Positions 1-6,685 of a stretch of 12,495 nt of DNA are shown here, piece after piece. Made by a program: the position numbers and the translations under genes. Positions within the stretch are counted from its first letter, which is position 1, and the number at the start of each line of letters is the position of its first letter. A model generated the notes under the pieces. That model did no database searches, was not told the DNA's origin, and saw only the letters and a program-made list of their open reading frames with translations. The DNA is from Pseudomonadota bacterium (GTDB taxonomy: Bacteria; Pseudomonadota; Alphaproteobacteria; Caulobacterales; Caulobacteraceae): assembly GCA_023416055.1 (NCBI GenBank), contig JAEZIH010000030.1:1-12495 (forward strand). The letters run 5' to 3'.

Positions 1-1
1 G

Positions 2-46
2 CCCCGCCCGACCGATCTCCGGGCCGCATTACAGGACGCCGCCTAG
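2..46 (+). CDS. 3' tail of an upstream gene (partial, unidentified)
   Basis: The second frame is open from the window edge and ends at a TAG at 44-46, giving a plausible C-terminus (PRPTDLRAALQDAA). The stop lies 18 bases before the flaG-like start, the tight spacing expected if both genes share a transcript. The fragment is too short to identify a family, and a chance open frame in GC-rich DNA cannot be excluded. Confidence 0.35.
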   Translation, partial: PRPTDLRAALQDAA

Positions 47-64
47 ACCGCGGCGAAAGGAGAG

Positions 65-352
65 ATGCAGAACAATGCCAAGATAGTCCCGATCGGCACC
101 GTCGCCGTTCAGCCCGCCGCCGCATCGACCGCGAGCGGCGATTTTCACGACTCCCGATTCGCCCAGGAAGCAGAACGCGCCGCGCGCTACCGGCTCGTGA
201 TCGAGGAAGGCCCCCAGACGGGATCCTTCATCTACAAGACCCTGGACCGGGTGACCGGGGAGGTCGTGAAGCAACTGCCGCGGGAACAGGTCGTCAGCCT
301 GATGCACGCCGACCAGTACAGCGCCGGCTCGGTGATCGACACCAAGGCCTGA
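65..352 (+). CDS. flaG: FlaG-like flagellar protein
   Basis: This is a 95-residue soluble protein with no signal peptide or membrane segment. The first 40 residues are low-complexity, rich in Ala and Ser. Residues 55-80 carry the FlaG signature, a short beta strand followed by YKTLDRVTGEVVKQLPREQV, matching the family pattern of Asp-x-x-Thr-Gly-Glu-Val then Gln-(Ile/Leu)-Pro-x-Glu. FlaG proteins are small partners of flagellin that influence filament length and assembly; their biochemistry is poorly defined. The start is set by AAAGGAGAG directly before the ATG. At 95 residues it is a little shorter than many FlaG proteins (about 110-140). The flagellin gene begins 129 bases downstream, and this context supports the call. 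Sequence similarity is confined to the C-terminal half. Confidence 0.75.
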   Translation: MQNNAKIVPIGTVAVQPAAASTASGDFHDSRFAQEAERAARYRLVIEEGPQTGSFIYKTLDRVTGEVVKQLPREQVVSLMHADQYSAGSVIDTKA

Positions 353-410
353 CGCAGGGACGATCCGGATTTTTCGCCGCGCAGGAGCGATCCGCGCGGT
401 TAAGACGCGT

Positions 411-430
411 GGTTAGCGGGCGTTAACCAT
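411..430 (+). promoter_or_regulatory. Candidate CtrA half-site and imperfect palindrome before flagellin
   Basis: Bases 423-430 read TTAACCAT, which I recall as the short motif associated with CtrA targets in Caulobacter. They form the right arm of an 18-bp imperfect palindrome at 411-428 (GGTTAGCGGGCGTTAACC). A further TTAA lies at 400-403. The TTAG and TTAA boxes are 10 bases apart, not the canonical 11, so this is not a full TTAA-N7-TTAA site. A GANTC (CcrM) site at 475-479 sits just before the flagellin ATG. The CtrA role is inferred. Confidence 0.45.
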
Positions 431-481
431 GTGTGCACAGTTCGTCTTCTAGCCTTGGCCAAACCTGAAAGGCCGAGTCGG

Positions 482-1318
482 ATGACGAACAGCGTCCACA
501 CCAACACTTCCGCCGCCATCGCGCTGCAGAATCTGACGCGCACGAACGAGCGCCTGAGCGACGTGCAGGGGCGGATCTCGACGGGCCTCAAGGTCCAGGG
601 AGCCAAGGACAACGCCGCCATCTGGGCGATCGCCCAGCAGCAGCGGGCGGACGTGGGGGCCCTGAGCGCGGTCAAGCAGAGCCTCGACCGGGCGACCTCG
701 ATCGCTGACGTCGCCCTGTCCGCCGGCGAATCGGTCTCTGACCTCCTCAACGAGCTCAAGGAAAAGGTGGTCGCCGCCAAGGACTCGTCGCTGAAGACGC
801 AGTCGCGCGAACTGCTGAACGCCGACTTCCAGGCCCTGCTGCGGGCCATCGCATCGGCCGTCGAGAACGCCAGCTTCGACGGCGGCAACATCCTGAACGG
901 CTCGCTGACCAACGGCATCCGCTTCCTGGCCAATGCCGACGCCAGTTCGTTCGTGACCCTCTCAGCCAAGAATCTGTCGCTTGGCGGCCCGATCGTCGAA
1001 CTGTCGCTTTCCGACAGCCTGCTGACCCTAACCGGCGCAACCCAGGCCCTGAACCGGCTGGACGACTCGATCACCCAGCTCAACGCCGCCCTCGGCGAGA
1101 TCGGCTCACAGGCCAAGCAGATCGAGGCGCACAACACCTTCGTCACCAAGCTGGTCGACACCCTGGAGTCCGGGATCGGCAACCTGGTCGACGCCGACCT
1201 CGCCAAGGAAAGCGCGCGGTTGCAGGCGTTGCAGGTTCAGCAGCAGCTGGGCGCGCAGTCGCTGTCGATCGCCAACCAGGCGCCTCAGATCATCCTGTCG
1301 CTGTTCCGCGGCGGCTAG
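482..1318 (+). CDS. Flagellin (Caulobacter-type, 278 aa)
   Basis: This encodes the structural subunit of the flagellar filament, exported through the flagellar type III apparatus without a cleaved signal peptide. The N-terminal D0/D1 helices (residues 1-130) include SAAIALQNL and the flagellin hallmark RISTGLKVQGAKDNAAIWAI. The C-terminal D0/D1 region (195-278) has NLVDADLAKESARLQALQ followed by QQQLGAQSLSIANQ and ends ILSLFRGG. The middle is very short, so there is almost no D2/D3 domain, as in the roughly 273-276-residue Caulobacter flagellins FljJ/K/L. I chose the ATG at 482 over an upstream in-frame GTG (431): MTNSVHTNTS aligns with flagellin N-termini, and AAAGG lies 9 bases upstream. 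In Caulobacter, flagellin mRNA is controlled post-transcriptionally by FlbT/FlaF; whether that applies here is not visible. Which fljX paralogue this is cannot be told. Confidence 0.95.
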   Translation: MTNSVHTNTSAAIALQNLTRTNERLSDVQGRISTGLKVQGAKDNAAIWAIAQQQRADVGALSAVKQSLDRATSIADVALSAGESVSDLLNELKEKVVAAKDSSLKTQSRELLNADFQALLRAIASAVENASFDGGNILNGSLTNGIRFLANADASSFVTLSAKNLSLGGPIVELSLSDSLLTLTGATQALNRLDDSITQLNAALGEIGSQAKQIEAHNTFVTKLVDTLESGIGNLVDADLAKESARLQALQVQQQLGAQSLSIANQAPQIILSLFRGG

Positions 1319-1440
1319 ACACGCGCGCCGCCCGCGCCGGGATGACCGATCTGAACGGGCGCGGGGCGCCGGCGGTGCGGCTTCTGGCCGAACCCGTAAA
1401 GGGCGAGCAGCGATCTGAGGGCTTCGACGAAGGCAGACAT
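1315..1440 (-). CDS. Small ORF antisense in the flagellin-flaEY gap (41 aa)
   Basis: The minus strand encodes 41 residues: MSAFVEALRSLLALYGFGQK, then an Arg/Pro-rich tail (PHRRRPAPVQIGHPG, ending GARV). The ATG at 1440-1438 is preceded by AGGAGA with an 8-base spacer, a good ribosome binding site. About four fifths of codons end in G or C, in keeping with the neighbours. The N-terminal 16 residues could form an amphipathic helix and the rest is basic. The stop overlaps the last bases of the flagellin gene on the other strand. I do not recognise a family. Support is the binding site, codon use and its position divergent from flaEY across a CtrA box. It could still be a chance ORF. Confidence 0.5.
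   Translation of the reverse strand: MSAFVEALRSLLALYGFGQKPHRRRPAPVQIGHPGAGGARV
1331..1365. terminator. Possible hairpin after flagellin
   Basis: CCCGCGCC (1331-1338) and GGCGCGGG (1358-1365) are perfect inverted repeats around a 19-base loop, 13 bases after the flagellin stop. No T tract follows, so a Rho-independent terminator is not established. It also lies inside the small antisense ORF. Confidence 0.25.
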
Positions 1441-1533
1441 GACGCACGTCTCCTGCTTCCACGGCGAGGGCTGAACCCCCGCCATCAGCCATTGTTCCCT
1501 GAGTCGCGGTCGGTGTCGCTCGGCGGCGGGGTG

Positions 1534-1549
1534 TTAAGCCCCCGTTACC
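1534..1549 (+). promoter_or_regulatory. Candidate CtrA box (TTAA-N7-TTACC) before flaEY
   Basis: Bases 1534-1549 read TTAA, seven bases, then TTACC. This matches the CtrA consensus TTAA-N7-TTAAC with one substitution and exact half-site spacing. The site lies 35 bases before the flaEY GTG start and about 95 bases before the start of the divergent 41-residue ORF, so it could serve either gene. A GANTC CcrM site (GAGTC) is at 1501-1505. CtrA binding is an inference from the motif. Confidence 0.55.
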
Positions 1550-1583
1550 GTCGGCAGGGCACACTGGCGGCCGGGAGCGCCGT

Positions 1584-4340
1584 GTGATCGACAACAGCTA
1601 CCTTCTCGGATTGTTCGGCGGCCCGGTGTCGCTGTCCTCGGGCTCGGGAATGACCGCGGCCCTGAACAAGGCCGCCCGCAAGCAGCCGACGCCGCCGTGG
1701 TCACCCGGGGCCGAGGTCCCCAAGCCCGACGCGCTCGTTCGCGCGGCCCTAGGCGGCCGGAAGCTGATCAACGAGGGCGCGGCCCAGCTCGACGTGAAGA
1801 ACGCGTCGGCCGACTACCGCAAGCTTTTCGCCCTCTACCAAGGCCTGGAGACGCTCAACGCCCTGGTGAACCGGTCGAAGACCAAGGGCGTAAGCGCCCT
1901 GGAGCTCAGTCAGCTGGACCGCCGCTTCTCGGCGGGACTCGCCGAGATCGGATCCTGGCTGGCTTCGGCCGAGTTCGACGCCCTGCGCATGGTGCAGGGG
2001 ATTTCGAAGACCACCAGCAAGACGACGGCGGCCGTGCCCCGCGACAGCGCCCGTTCGATCACCGGACCGATCCATGAAGGCTCGGTGGATTCGCCGGTCG
2101 CCGCCTTCCAGGGCGATACCCGCTTCGACATCACCGTCCGCGTGCCCGTGGGAGTGGACGGATCGCAGACCACGACCATCGCGATCGATCTGGCCGACAT
2201 GGGGGCGACGCCGCGCACGCTGGACAACGTTCTCGGTCACATCAACGGGAAGCTGGAGGCCGCCGGTTTCCAGACCCGACTGGGGCGGGAGCAGATCAAG
2301 GCCGAGGCGCGGACCCTGCAGGTCAACGGAAAGACGGTGACCCTTCCCGCAGGGCCCGATCGCTGGGCCCTGGCCATCCGCGGAACGTCGACCGAGACAA
2401 TCGGCTTCGACGCGCCCCAGACGTCGGACGCCGTCTACGTGGTCCAGTCGGCCGGGTCGGGGGCGGGCGCCTCGCAACTGCTGAAATTCCAGAGCGACGT
2501 CGGCGCAGCCGCTCCGCCGTCGGGCGGGGGGATCGGCGAGACCCACTGGGTCGAAGGCCGACTGTCCCAGGACGCCCTGCCGTCGGGGATCGATACGGTT
2601 CGCGCCAGCGCAGTCGGGCCCGACGGGTCGCTGTGGGTCGTGGCCGACGTCACCGCCGGCCCCGAAAACCAGCCGATAAAAGGCGCGCGCGACGTCGCCC
2701 TGATGAAGTTCGATAGCGCCGGCCGCCTCGTGGCGACGAGGACGCTCGGGGCGGCCTCGACGGCCAGCGGCTACGCCCTCGCCATCAACGCCGACGGACA
2801 GGTGGCGGTGGCGGGCTCGGTGGTCGGCGCCCTGAACACCAGCGCGAGCGACGCAGGCAAGCCCGGGGATGTCCCGGACGTCGCCGACAGCTTCGTCACC
2901 GTTTTCGACAAGGACGGCCAGGAGTTGTGGACGCAGCGCCGGGGCGCCCGTGCCGAGGACGAGGCGACCTCGGTCGCCTTCGGCGAGGACGGCGTCGTCT
3001 ATATCGGCGGCCGGGCCCGGTCGGCGATCCCGGGCAGCTCCGCCGTCGGCGGCTGGGACGGCTACGTCCAGGCCTTCAGGGCGGGTGAGCCCTATCCGAC
3101 CGCGGGCATCGTCTCCAAGGCCGTGGCGACCAGCCAGTTCGGCACCGCCGCCGACGACAGCGTCGACGCCATGGTTGTCGACGGCGCCTATCTGTACACC
3201 GCCGGCGTCGAGGACGGCCGCGCCGTGGTGCGCCGCTTTCAGCTGGACGCCGAAGGGGCTCCCAGCCTCGTCGCCACACGCGACCTAGGCCCCGTAAGCG
3301 GCGAAATCAGCGGTCTGTCGGTCACGGACGGCAAGGTCGTGCTGGTCGGCGCCAGCCGCGACAGCGGCCTGTCGGCCGGCGCCGTGACGACAGCCCATTC
3401 GGGCGGGACGGATGTCTTCGTCGCGGCTCTGGAGGCCGATCTGACCCCGTCGGGCGCTGATCGCCTGACCTGGTACGGCGGTGCCGGCGAGGACAGCGCC
3501 GCCGACGTCAAGGTGCAGGCCGGCAAGGTCTGGATCACCGGCATCGCCGACCGGGACCCGGCCGCGAAGGATGAGGATCCGACCCGGGGGTATCTGGCGC
3601 GCCTCGATCCCCTCACCGGCGCCGTCGAGTACGAACGGACCTGGTCCGGCGAGGGCGATCAGGCCCGCCCCATGACCCTTGCGGTAGCCTCCGAGGGAGC
3701 CAGCGTGCTGGACCGGCTCGGCCTGCCCAAGGGCGAGATCGACCAGAGCGATTCGAAGCGCCTGGTGGACGCCACCTCCTTGCGGGTCGGGGACCGGTTC
3801 TACATCAGCCCGGCCGACGGTGGCCGACCCACGGCCGTCACCATTGAGGCCAAGGACACCCTCGCCAGCCTGGCCCGCAAGATCGAGATCGCCTCGAACG
3901 GCCGGCTGAAGGTCACCGTGGCGTCTGAAGGCGGGTCGGTGACGGGCAAGGACGGCGAAACCGTCACGACCACAGGCGGCTTCCAGCGCCTGTCGATCAT
4001 GGCGCGGGATGGTCGGGGCGGGGCGGTGATCACCGCCGGCGAGACCGGGCGCGACGCCCTGGCGGGACTTGGGCTCTCGCCGGGCTTCGTGGGGCCGATA
4101 GGCGGAGACGACGTCCGGACCTTCGGCCTGGACCTGCCGGCGGGCCTGCGTCTCAACGACGTCGTCGCCCGGAATACGGCGGGCGAGAGGCTGCAGGCGG
4201 CGATGAAGGCGATCCGCGACGCCTACCGTGCCCTGGACCCCGCCATGAACGCGCCGTCGAGCGCGAGCGGCCCTGTGCCGGCCTATCTGACGGCCCAGCT
4301 GGCCAACTACCAGGCGGCCCTGGCGCGTCTCGGCGGCTGA
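1584..4340 (+). CDS. flaEY: FlaEY-like flagellar protein with beta-propeller repeats (918 aa)
   Basis: Very probably the homologue of Caulobacter FlaEY, a large protein encoded beside the flagellins and needed for normal filament formation; the name rests on size, position and recollection, not alignment. Residues 1-150 are helical without a signal peptide. Residues 175-300 form a mixed alpha/beta module with DLADMGATPRTLDNVLGHIN, reminiscent of flagellin_IN motifs in hook-associated proteins. Residues 337-705 hold six repeats of about 60 residues (strand pairs such as ATSVAFGEDGVVYIGGRA plus FVTVFDKDGQELWTQ), an SBBP-like beta-propeller. Residues 710-835 repeat the hook-like module (DTLASLARKIEIASNGRL, later AGLGLSPGFV). 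The tail from 850 is helical. Start: GTG preceded by GGGAG with a 6-base spacer. A propeller is unusual for a flagellar regulator. An adhesive or filament-associated surface protein is an alternative role. Confidence 0.65.
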   Translation: MIDNSYLLGLFGGPVSLSSGSGMTAALNKAARKQPTPPWSPGAEVPKPDALVRAALGGRKLINEGAAQLDVKNASADYRKLFALYQGLETLNALVNRSKTKGVSALELSQLDRRFSAGLAEIGSWLASAEFDALRMVQGISKTTSKTTAAVPRDSARSITGPIHEGSVDSPVAAFQGDTRFDITVRVPVGVDGSQTTTIAIDLADMGATPRTLDNVLGHINGKLEAAGFQTRLGREQIKAEARTLQVNGKTVTLPAGPDRWALAIRGTSTETIGFDAPQTSDAVYVVQSAGSGAGASQLLKFQSDVGAAAPPSGGGIGETHWVEGRLSQDALPSGIDTVRASAVGPDGSLWVVADVTAGPENQPIKGARDVALMKFDSAGRLVATRTLGAASTASGYALAINADGQVAVAGSVVGALNTSASDAGKPGDVPDVADSFVTVFDKDGQELWTQRRGARAEDEATSVAFGEDGVVYIGGRARSAIPGSSAVGGWDGYVQAFRAGEPYPTAGIVSKAVATSQFGTAADDSVDAMVVDGAYLYTAGVEDGRAVVRRFQLDAEGAPSLVATRDLGPVSGEISGLSVTDGKVVLVGASRDSGLSAGAVTTAHSGGTDVFVAALEADLTPSGADRLTWYGGAGEDSAADVKVQAGKVWITGIADRDPAAKDEDPTRGYLARLDPLTGAVEYERTWSGEGDQARPMTLAVASEGASVLDRLGLPKGEIDQSDSKRLVDATSLRVGDRFYISPADGGRPTAVTIEAKDTLASLARKIEIASNGRLKVTVASEGGSVTGKDGETVTTTGGFQRLSIMARDGRGGAVITAGETGRDALAGLGLSPGFVGPIGGDDVRTFGLDLPAGLRLNDVVARNTAGERLQAAMKAIRDAYRALDPAMNAPSSASGPVPAYLTAQLANYQAALARLGG

Positions 4341-4360
4341 AGGCGCGAGGACGAAGGGCG

Positions 4361-4390
4361 TTGACGCGCCGGGCCCCGGCGGGGTTATTG
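4361..4390 (+). promoter_or_regulatory. Candidate housekeeping promoter of the 4416-5530 unit
   Basis: TTGACGC at 4361-4367 equals the Caulobacter -35 consensus (TTGACGS). A weaker -10 candidate, TTATTG at 4385-4390, follows after 18 bases from TTGACG and lies 25 bases before the ATG. Between them sits a GC dyad, GCCGGG-C-CCCGGC (4368-4380), which may be an operator or the hairpin ending flaEY transcription. The -10 match is poor, so confidence rests on the -35. Confidence 0.45.
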
Positions 4391-4415
4391 GAAGCTCAAG
4401 CTGCGCGAGCCTTTC

Positions 4416-5078
4416 ATGCCCCGAGACAACCGCATCTTTATCGCCATCGGCGCCGGCCTGGCGATTGTGGCTGCCGTGGTTATCGGCCTGCTGTTCTCCG
4501 CGGGCCGTGAGCCGAACCCCGCGCCGCCGCCCGCGGCGCAGGGCGGCCTGACCGTCGACCTGGCCGATGCGCCCGAGCTGAACACCACCCGCGAGCTGCG
4601 CTGTTACGTCGACGGTCAGTTCGTGGGCATGGCGACGCTCGCCGACTGCGCGCGTCGCAACGGCGTGGCGACTGATGCGCTGGACGTCGGCGTCGACGAG
4701 ACGGGCGCCCTGGTGGCCTTGCCGGCCGCGCCCGTGATCCAGCCGCCGGTGGAGCAGGCGGCGACGCCGCAGCCGGCGCCGTCCAACGTCCAGACCGCGC
4801 AGGCCGAGCCCCAGCCCCCGGCCCAGCCGGGGGGCGCCCAGTGCCTGCGGCACACCGGCTCCGACTGGCGCGCCCTGTCCTCGAACATGAGCCTGAACGC
4901 CTGCGTCCAGGCCCTTTACTCCGGCACCTGCGTGCGCCCGGGCGACGCCCTTTACGGGCGCTGGGGGTCGACCACCCTCCGGCTGGTTCCCCGCCGCGTG
5001 GAGCAATCGTCGGACAATAACCGTTTCACCACGCTGGCCGAGCAGGACCGCAGCTGCCAGTTCCCGGACCTTCGCTGA
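4416..5078 (+). CDS. Membrane-anchored cysteine-rich periplasmic protein, unknown function
   Basis: A 220-residue protein of a family I do not recognise. Residues 7-28 form one hydrophobic segment after a basic N-terminus (MPRDNR), with no clear cleavage site, so it is probably anchored in the inner membrane with its bulk in the periplasm. Residues 32-42 and 104-141 are Pro/Ala-rich linkers. They separate a small domain at 45-103 (Cys63, Cys78) from a C-terminal domain at 142-220 (Cys143, Cys163, Cys172, Cys214). Six cysteines, all beyond the membrane segment, suggest three disulfides. No catalytic motif is visible. The stop TGA overlaps the ATG of the following lipoprotein gene by one base, so the two are probably translationally coupled and may work together. 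No good ribosome binding site precedes the ATG, so the leader may be short. Confidence 0.8.
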   Translation: MPRDNRIFIAIGAGLAIVAAVVIGLLFSAGREPNPAPPPAAQGGLTVDLADAPELNTTRELRCYVDGQFVGMATLADCARRNGVATDALDVGVDETGALVALPAAPVIQPPVEQAATPQPAPSNVQTAQAEPQPPAQPGGAQCLRHTGSDWRALSSNMSLNACVQALYSGTCVRPGDALYGRWGSTTLRLVPRRVEQSSDNNRFTTLAEQDRSCQFPDLR

Positions 5079-5530
5079 TGACGCGCGCCTCTCTCATTCT
5101 CGCCGCCGGCATAGGCGCCGTCGCCCTCGCGGCCTGCGGCGGATCGGTCGAAGCGCCCTATGAGCCCGGGGTCTGCTTCGCCGTGGAGGAAGGCGCCGCG
5201 GGCGAGGCTCCGGCGTTCCACAAGCTGGCCGAGGACCAGCCCCAGATCGAGCACTGCGCGGCCCGTCTCGAAGAGATGCGGCTTCGCTTCCTGCGCCAGG
5301 GGGGCAGCCGGCAGGAGATCACCGGCGCCTACCAGGGCCAGTTCATCTTCCTCGATCGGGAAGGGGTGTGGATCGGCAAGAGCATCGATGGCTCGCGCTT
5401 TATCCTAATGGCGCGCACCGGCGACGGCCGACTCGCTGTACCCGGAGCGATCACTCGCGACGCCACCGGGCGGCCGATCGGAGTCGCGGCGCCGCCCGAG
5501 ACCCCTCCGGCCGCGCCGGCCGGGCGGTAG
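5078..5530 (+). CDS. Lipoprotein of unknown function
   Basis: A 150-residue protein with a signal peptide and lipobox LAAC ending at Cys20, so it is predicted to be processed by LspA and lipidated. After Cys20 come GGS residues rather than Asp at +2, which favours the outer membrane by E. coli rules; these rules are less certain in alphaproteobacteria. The mature part has two cysteines (Cys33, Cys60) that could pair, a helical stretch at 48-75, and a beta-rich segment at 84-125 (AYQGQFIFLDREGVWIGKSI). The C-terminus from 137 is Pro/Ala-rich. No family is recognised. Its ATG overlaps the stop of the upstream membrane-protein gene, so both are in one operon. A LexA box for ssb begins two bases after its stop. 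Confidence 0.8.
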   Translation: MTRASLILAAGIGAVALAACGGSVEAPYEPGVCFAVEEGAAGEAPAFHKLAEDQPQIEHCAARLEEMRLRFLRQGGSRQEITGAYQGQFIFLDREGVWIGKSIDGSRFILMARTGDGRLAVPGAITRDATGRPIGVAAPPETPPAAPAGR

Positions 5531-5531
5531 C

Positions 5532-5546
5532 GAACAAAACTGGAAC
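5532..5546 (+). promoter_or_regulatory. LexA (SOS) box upstream of ssb
   Basis: Bases 5532-5546 read GAAC, seven bases (AAAACTG), GAAC. On the other strand this is GTTC-N7-GTTC, the exact alphaproteobacterial LexA operator. It lies 84 bases before the ssb ATG, next to a candidate -10 element GTTAGATT at 5562-5569 (compare GCTANAWC). A repressor there would cover the -35 region. This makes ssb a likely SOS gene. No such box was noticed elsewhere in the window, though I did not search exhaustively. Confidence 0.75.
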
Positions 5547-5630
5547 ATAGGCCTGTGATCGGTTAGATTGCGGCCACAAGAACCAACCGGCCACGGCGGA
5601 ACGCCCAAGGCCTACAAAAAGGATTCGGCG

Positions 5631-6104
5631 ATGGCGGGCAGCGTCAACAAGGTCATTCTGGTCGGCAATCTGGGCAAGGACCCGGAGATCCGCACCCTCA
5701 ATTCGGGCGAGCGCGTCGCCAACCTGTCGCTGGCCACCTCCGAGCAGTGGCGCGACAAGGCCACCGGCGAGCGCAAGGAAAAGACCGAGTGGCACCGCGT
5801 GGTGATCTTCAACGAGAACATCATCAAGGTGGCCGAGAATTATCTGAAGAAGGGCTCGACCGTTTACGTCGAGGGATCGCTGCAGACCCGTAAGTACGAG
5901 CAGAACGGTGTCGAGAAATACACCACCGAGATCGTCCTGCAGAAGTTCCGCGGCGAGCTGACCATGCTGGGCGGTCGTGGCGACGGCGGCGGCGCGTCGC
6001 GCGGCGGGGACGACGACTACTCGTCGGGCTTCTCGACGGGCGGCGCCAACAAGCCCAGCGGGCCCAAGGAAAGCTACGACCTGAACGACGACATCCCGTT
6101 CTAG
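5631..6104 (+). CDS. ssb: Single-stranded DNA-binding protein SSB
   Basis: This binds single-stranded DNA during replication, recombination and repair, as a homotetramer in the cytoplasm. The protein is 157 residues. An OB-fold spans residues 4-110, opening with [18 protein letters not shown] and containing the conserved Trp40, Trp54 and the [14 protein letters not shown] core. A Gly/Ser-rich flexible linker covers 114-146. The acidic tip DLNDDIPF (150-157) recruits partner proteins and is intact. I chose the ATG at 5631 because MAGSVNKV is the family start and AAAAAGGA lies just upstream; an in-frame ATG at 5568 would add 21 non-conserved residues. A perfect LexA box lies upstream, and a strong dyad follows the stop. 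In many proteobacteria uvrA neighbours ssb; it is not present in this window. Confidence 0.97.
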   Translation: MAGSVNKVILVGNLGKDPEIRTLNSGERVANLSLATSEQWRDKATGERKEKTEWHRVVIFNENIIKVAENYLKKGSTVYVEGSLQTRKYEQNGVEKYTTEIVLQKFRGELTMLGGRGDGGGASRGGDDDYSSGFSTGGANKPSGPKESYDLNDDIPF

Positions 6105-6114
6105 GCCGGGCCCC

Positions 6115-6144
6115 GGGTGTCCTTCGCCAAGGCGCTGGACACCC
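6115..6144 (+). terminator. Hairpin downstream of ssb
   Basis: GGGTGTCC (6115-6122) pairs perfectly with GGACACCC (6137-6144). An inner CGCC/GGCG pair (6125-6134) can extend the stem. It begins 10 bases after the ssb stop. There is no T run, so it may be a weak or Rho-assisted terminator or an mRNA-stabilising end. Confidence 0.45.
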
Positions 6145-6190
6145 GCACCAACCCGCCTCATCAATTGTAGACGGATATGGGGAGGGTATG

Positions 6191-6598
6191 ATGCGTAATG
6201 GTTGGTTGGTCCCGGCGCTGGCGCTCATCGTCGGGGCCGGAAGCCCGGGCCTTTCGGCTGCCCAGGATGCGGAGGCGACCCTCCCTCTTTCGGCATCCGA
6301 GATGTACGAGAGCTGCGTCGCGATTGGCGGCTCCGCCACCGAGTGCGCCTGCACCGCCGGCTTCTACGGCGGTCGGTTGAGGGCGGACGAGTTCCGGATG
6401 GCCAGCGTTCTCAACGGCTATATCGGCGCTGACGGCGAGCTTACGGATGTGGCTGCCGCGCTGAACGCCATGCAAGCCGAAGCCCGGAGAATGGGAATCT
6501 CCGACAAGCGCTACACGGAGATCATGGAGCGCTTCCAGCGGATGGATGTGGACGGGGCCTACGGCGACAACGTCTGCGTGGTGCTTGCGAACAGATAG
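6191..6598 (+). CDS. Small exported protein with CxC motif, unknown function
   Basis: A 135-residue protein with a signal peptide at about residues 1-24 (hydrophobic LVPALALIVGAG, cleavage after SAA or AAQ). The mature domain is about 110 residues, largely helical. It has four cysteines: one in MYESCVAIGG, a closely spaced pair in TECACTAGFYGG, and one near the C-terminus (DNVCVVLANR). The Cys-x11-CxC spacing resembles small periplasmic proteins of alphaproteobacteria, but I cannot name the family. Two start codons are adjacent (ATG at 6188 and 6191). GGAGG at 6181-6185 is 5 bases from the second and only 2 from the first, so I prefer 6191. The gene stands alone between the ssb hairpin and the permease gene. 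Metal binding or disulfide formation by the CxC pair is possible. Confidence 0.75.
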   Translation: MRNGWLVPALALIVGAGSPGLSAAQDAEATLPLSASEMYESCVAIGGSATECACTAGFYGGRLRADEFRMASVLNGYIGADGELTDVAAALNAMQAEARRMGISDKRYTEIMERFQRMDVDGAYGDNVCVVLANR

Positions 6599-6685
6599 CG
6601 GCCGTTCGCCTCCGGCCACAGTCTGAAATCGTATTTGTGGGGCGCCGCTCTCGCCGTCGGGCGGCAGGCGGGCTAGGCGAGGCGG

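Noticed and set aside
367..397. Sigma-54-like GG-N10-GC matches before flagellin
   Set aside because: Both matches lack the flanking TGGCAC and TTGC bases, so they are expected by chance in this base composition.
431..481. Upstream GTG start for flagellin
   Set aside because: The 17 extra residues do not match flagellin N-termini, and the GTG overlaps the candidate CtrA box.
1342..1587. An 81-codon + strand frame in the flagellin-flaEY gap
   Set aside because: No ribosome binding site, no recognisable motif, and it overlaps the flaEY start; the antisense 41-codon frame has better signals.
3285..5006. A 573-codon open frame on the minus strand
   Set aside because: It lies antisense to the FlaEY-like gene and the following membrane protein, is rich in Arg/Gly/His as expected of GC-rich shadow frames, and shows no domain. 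The + strand genes have clear motifs.
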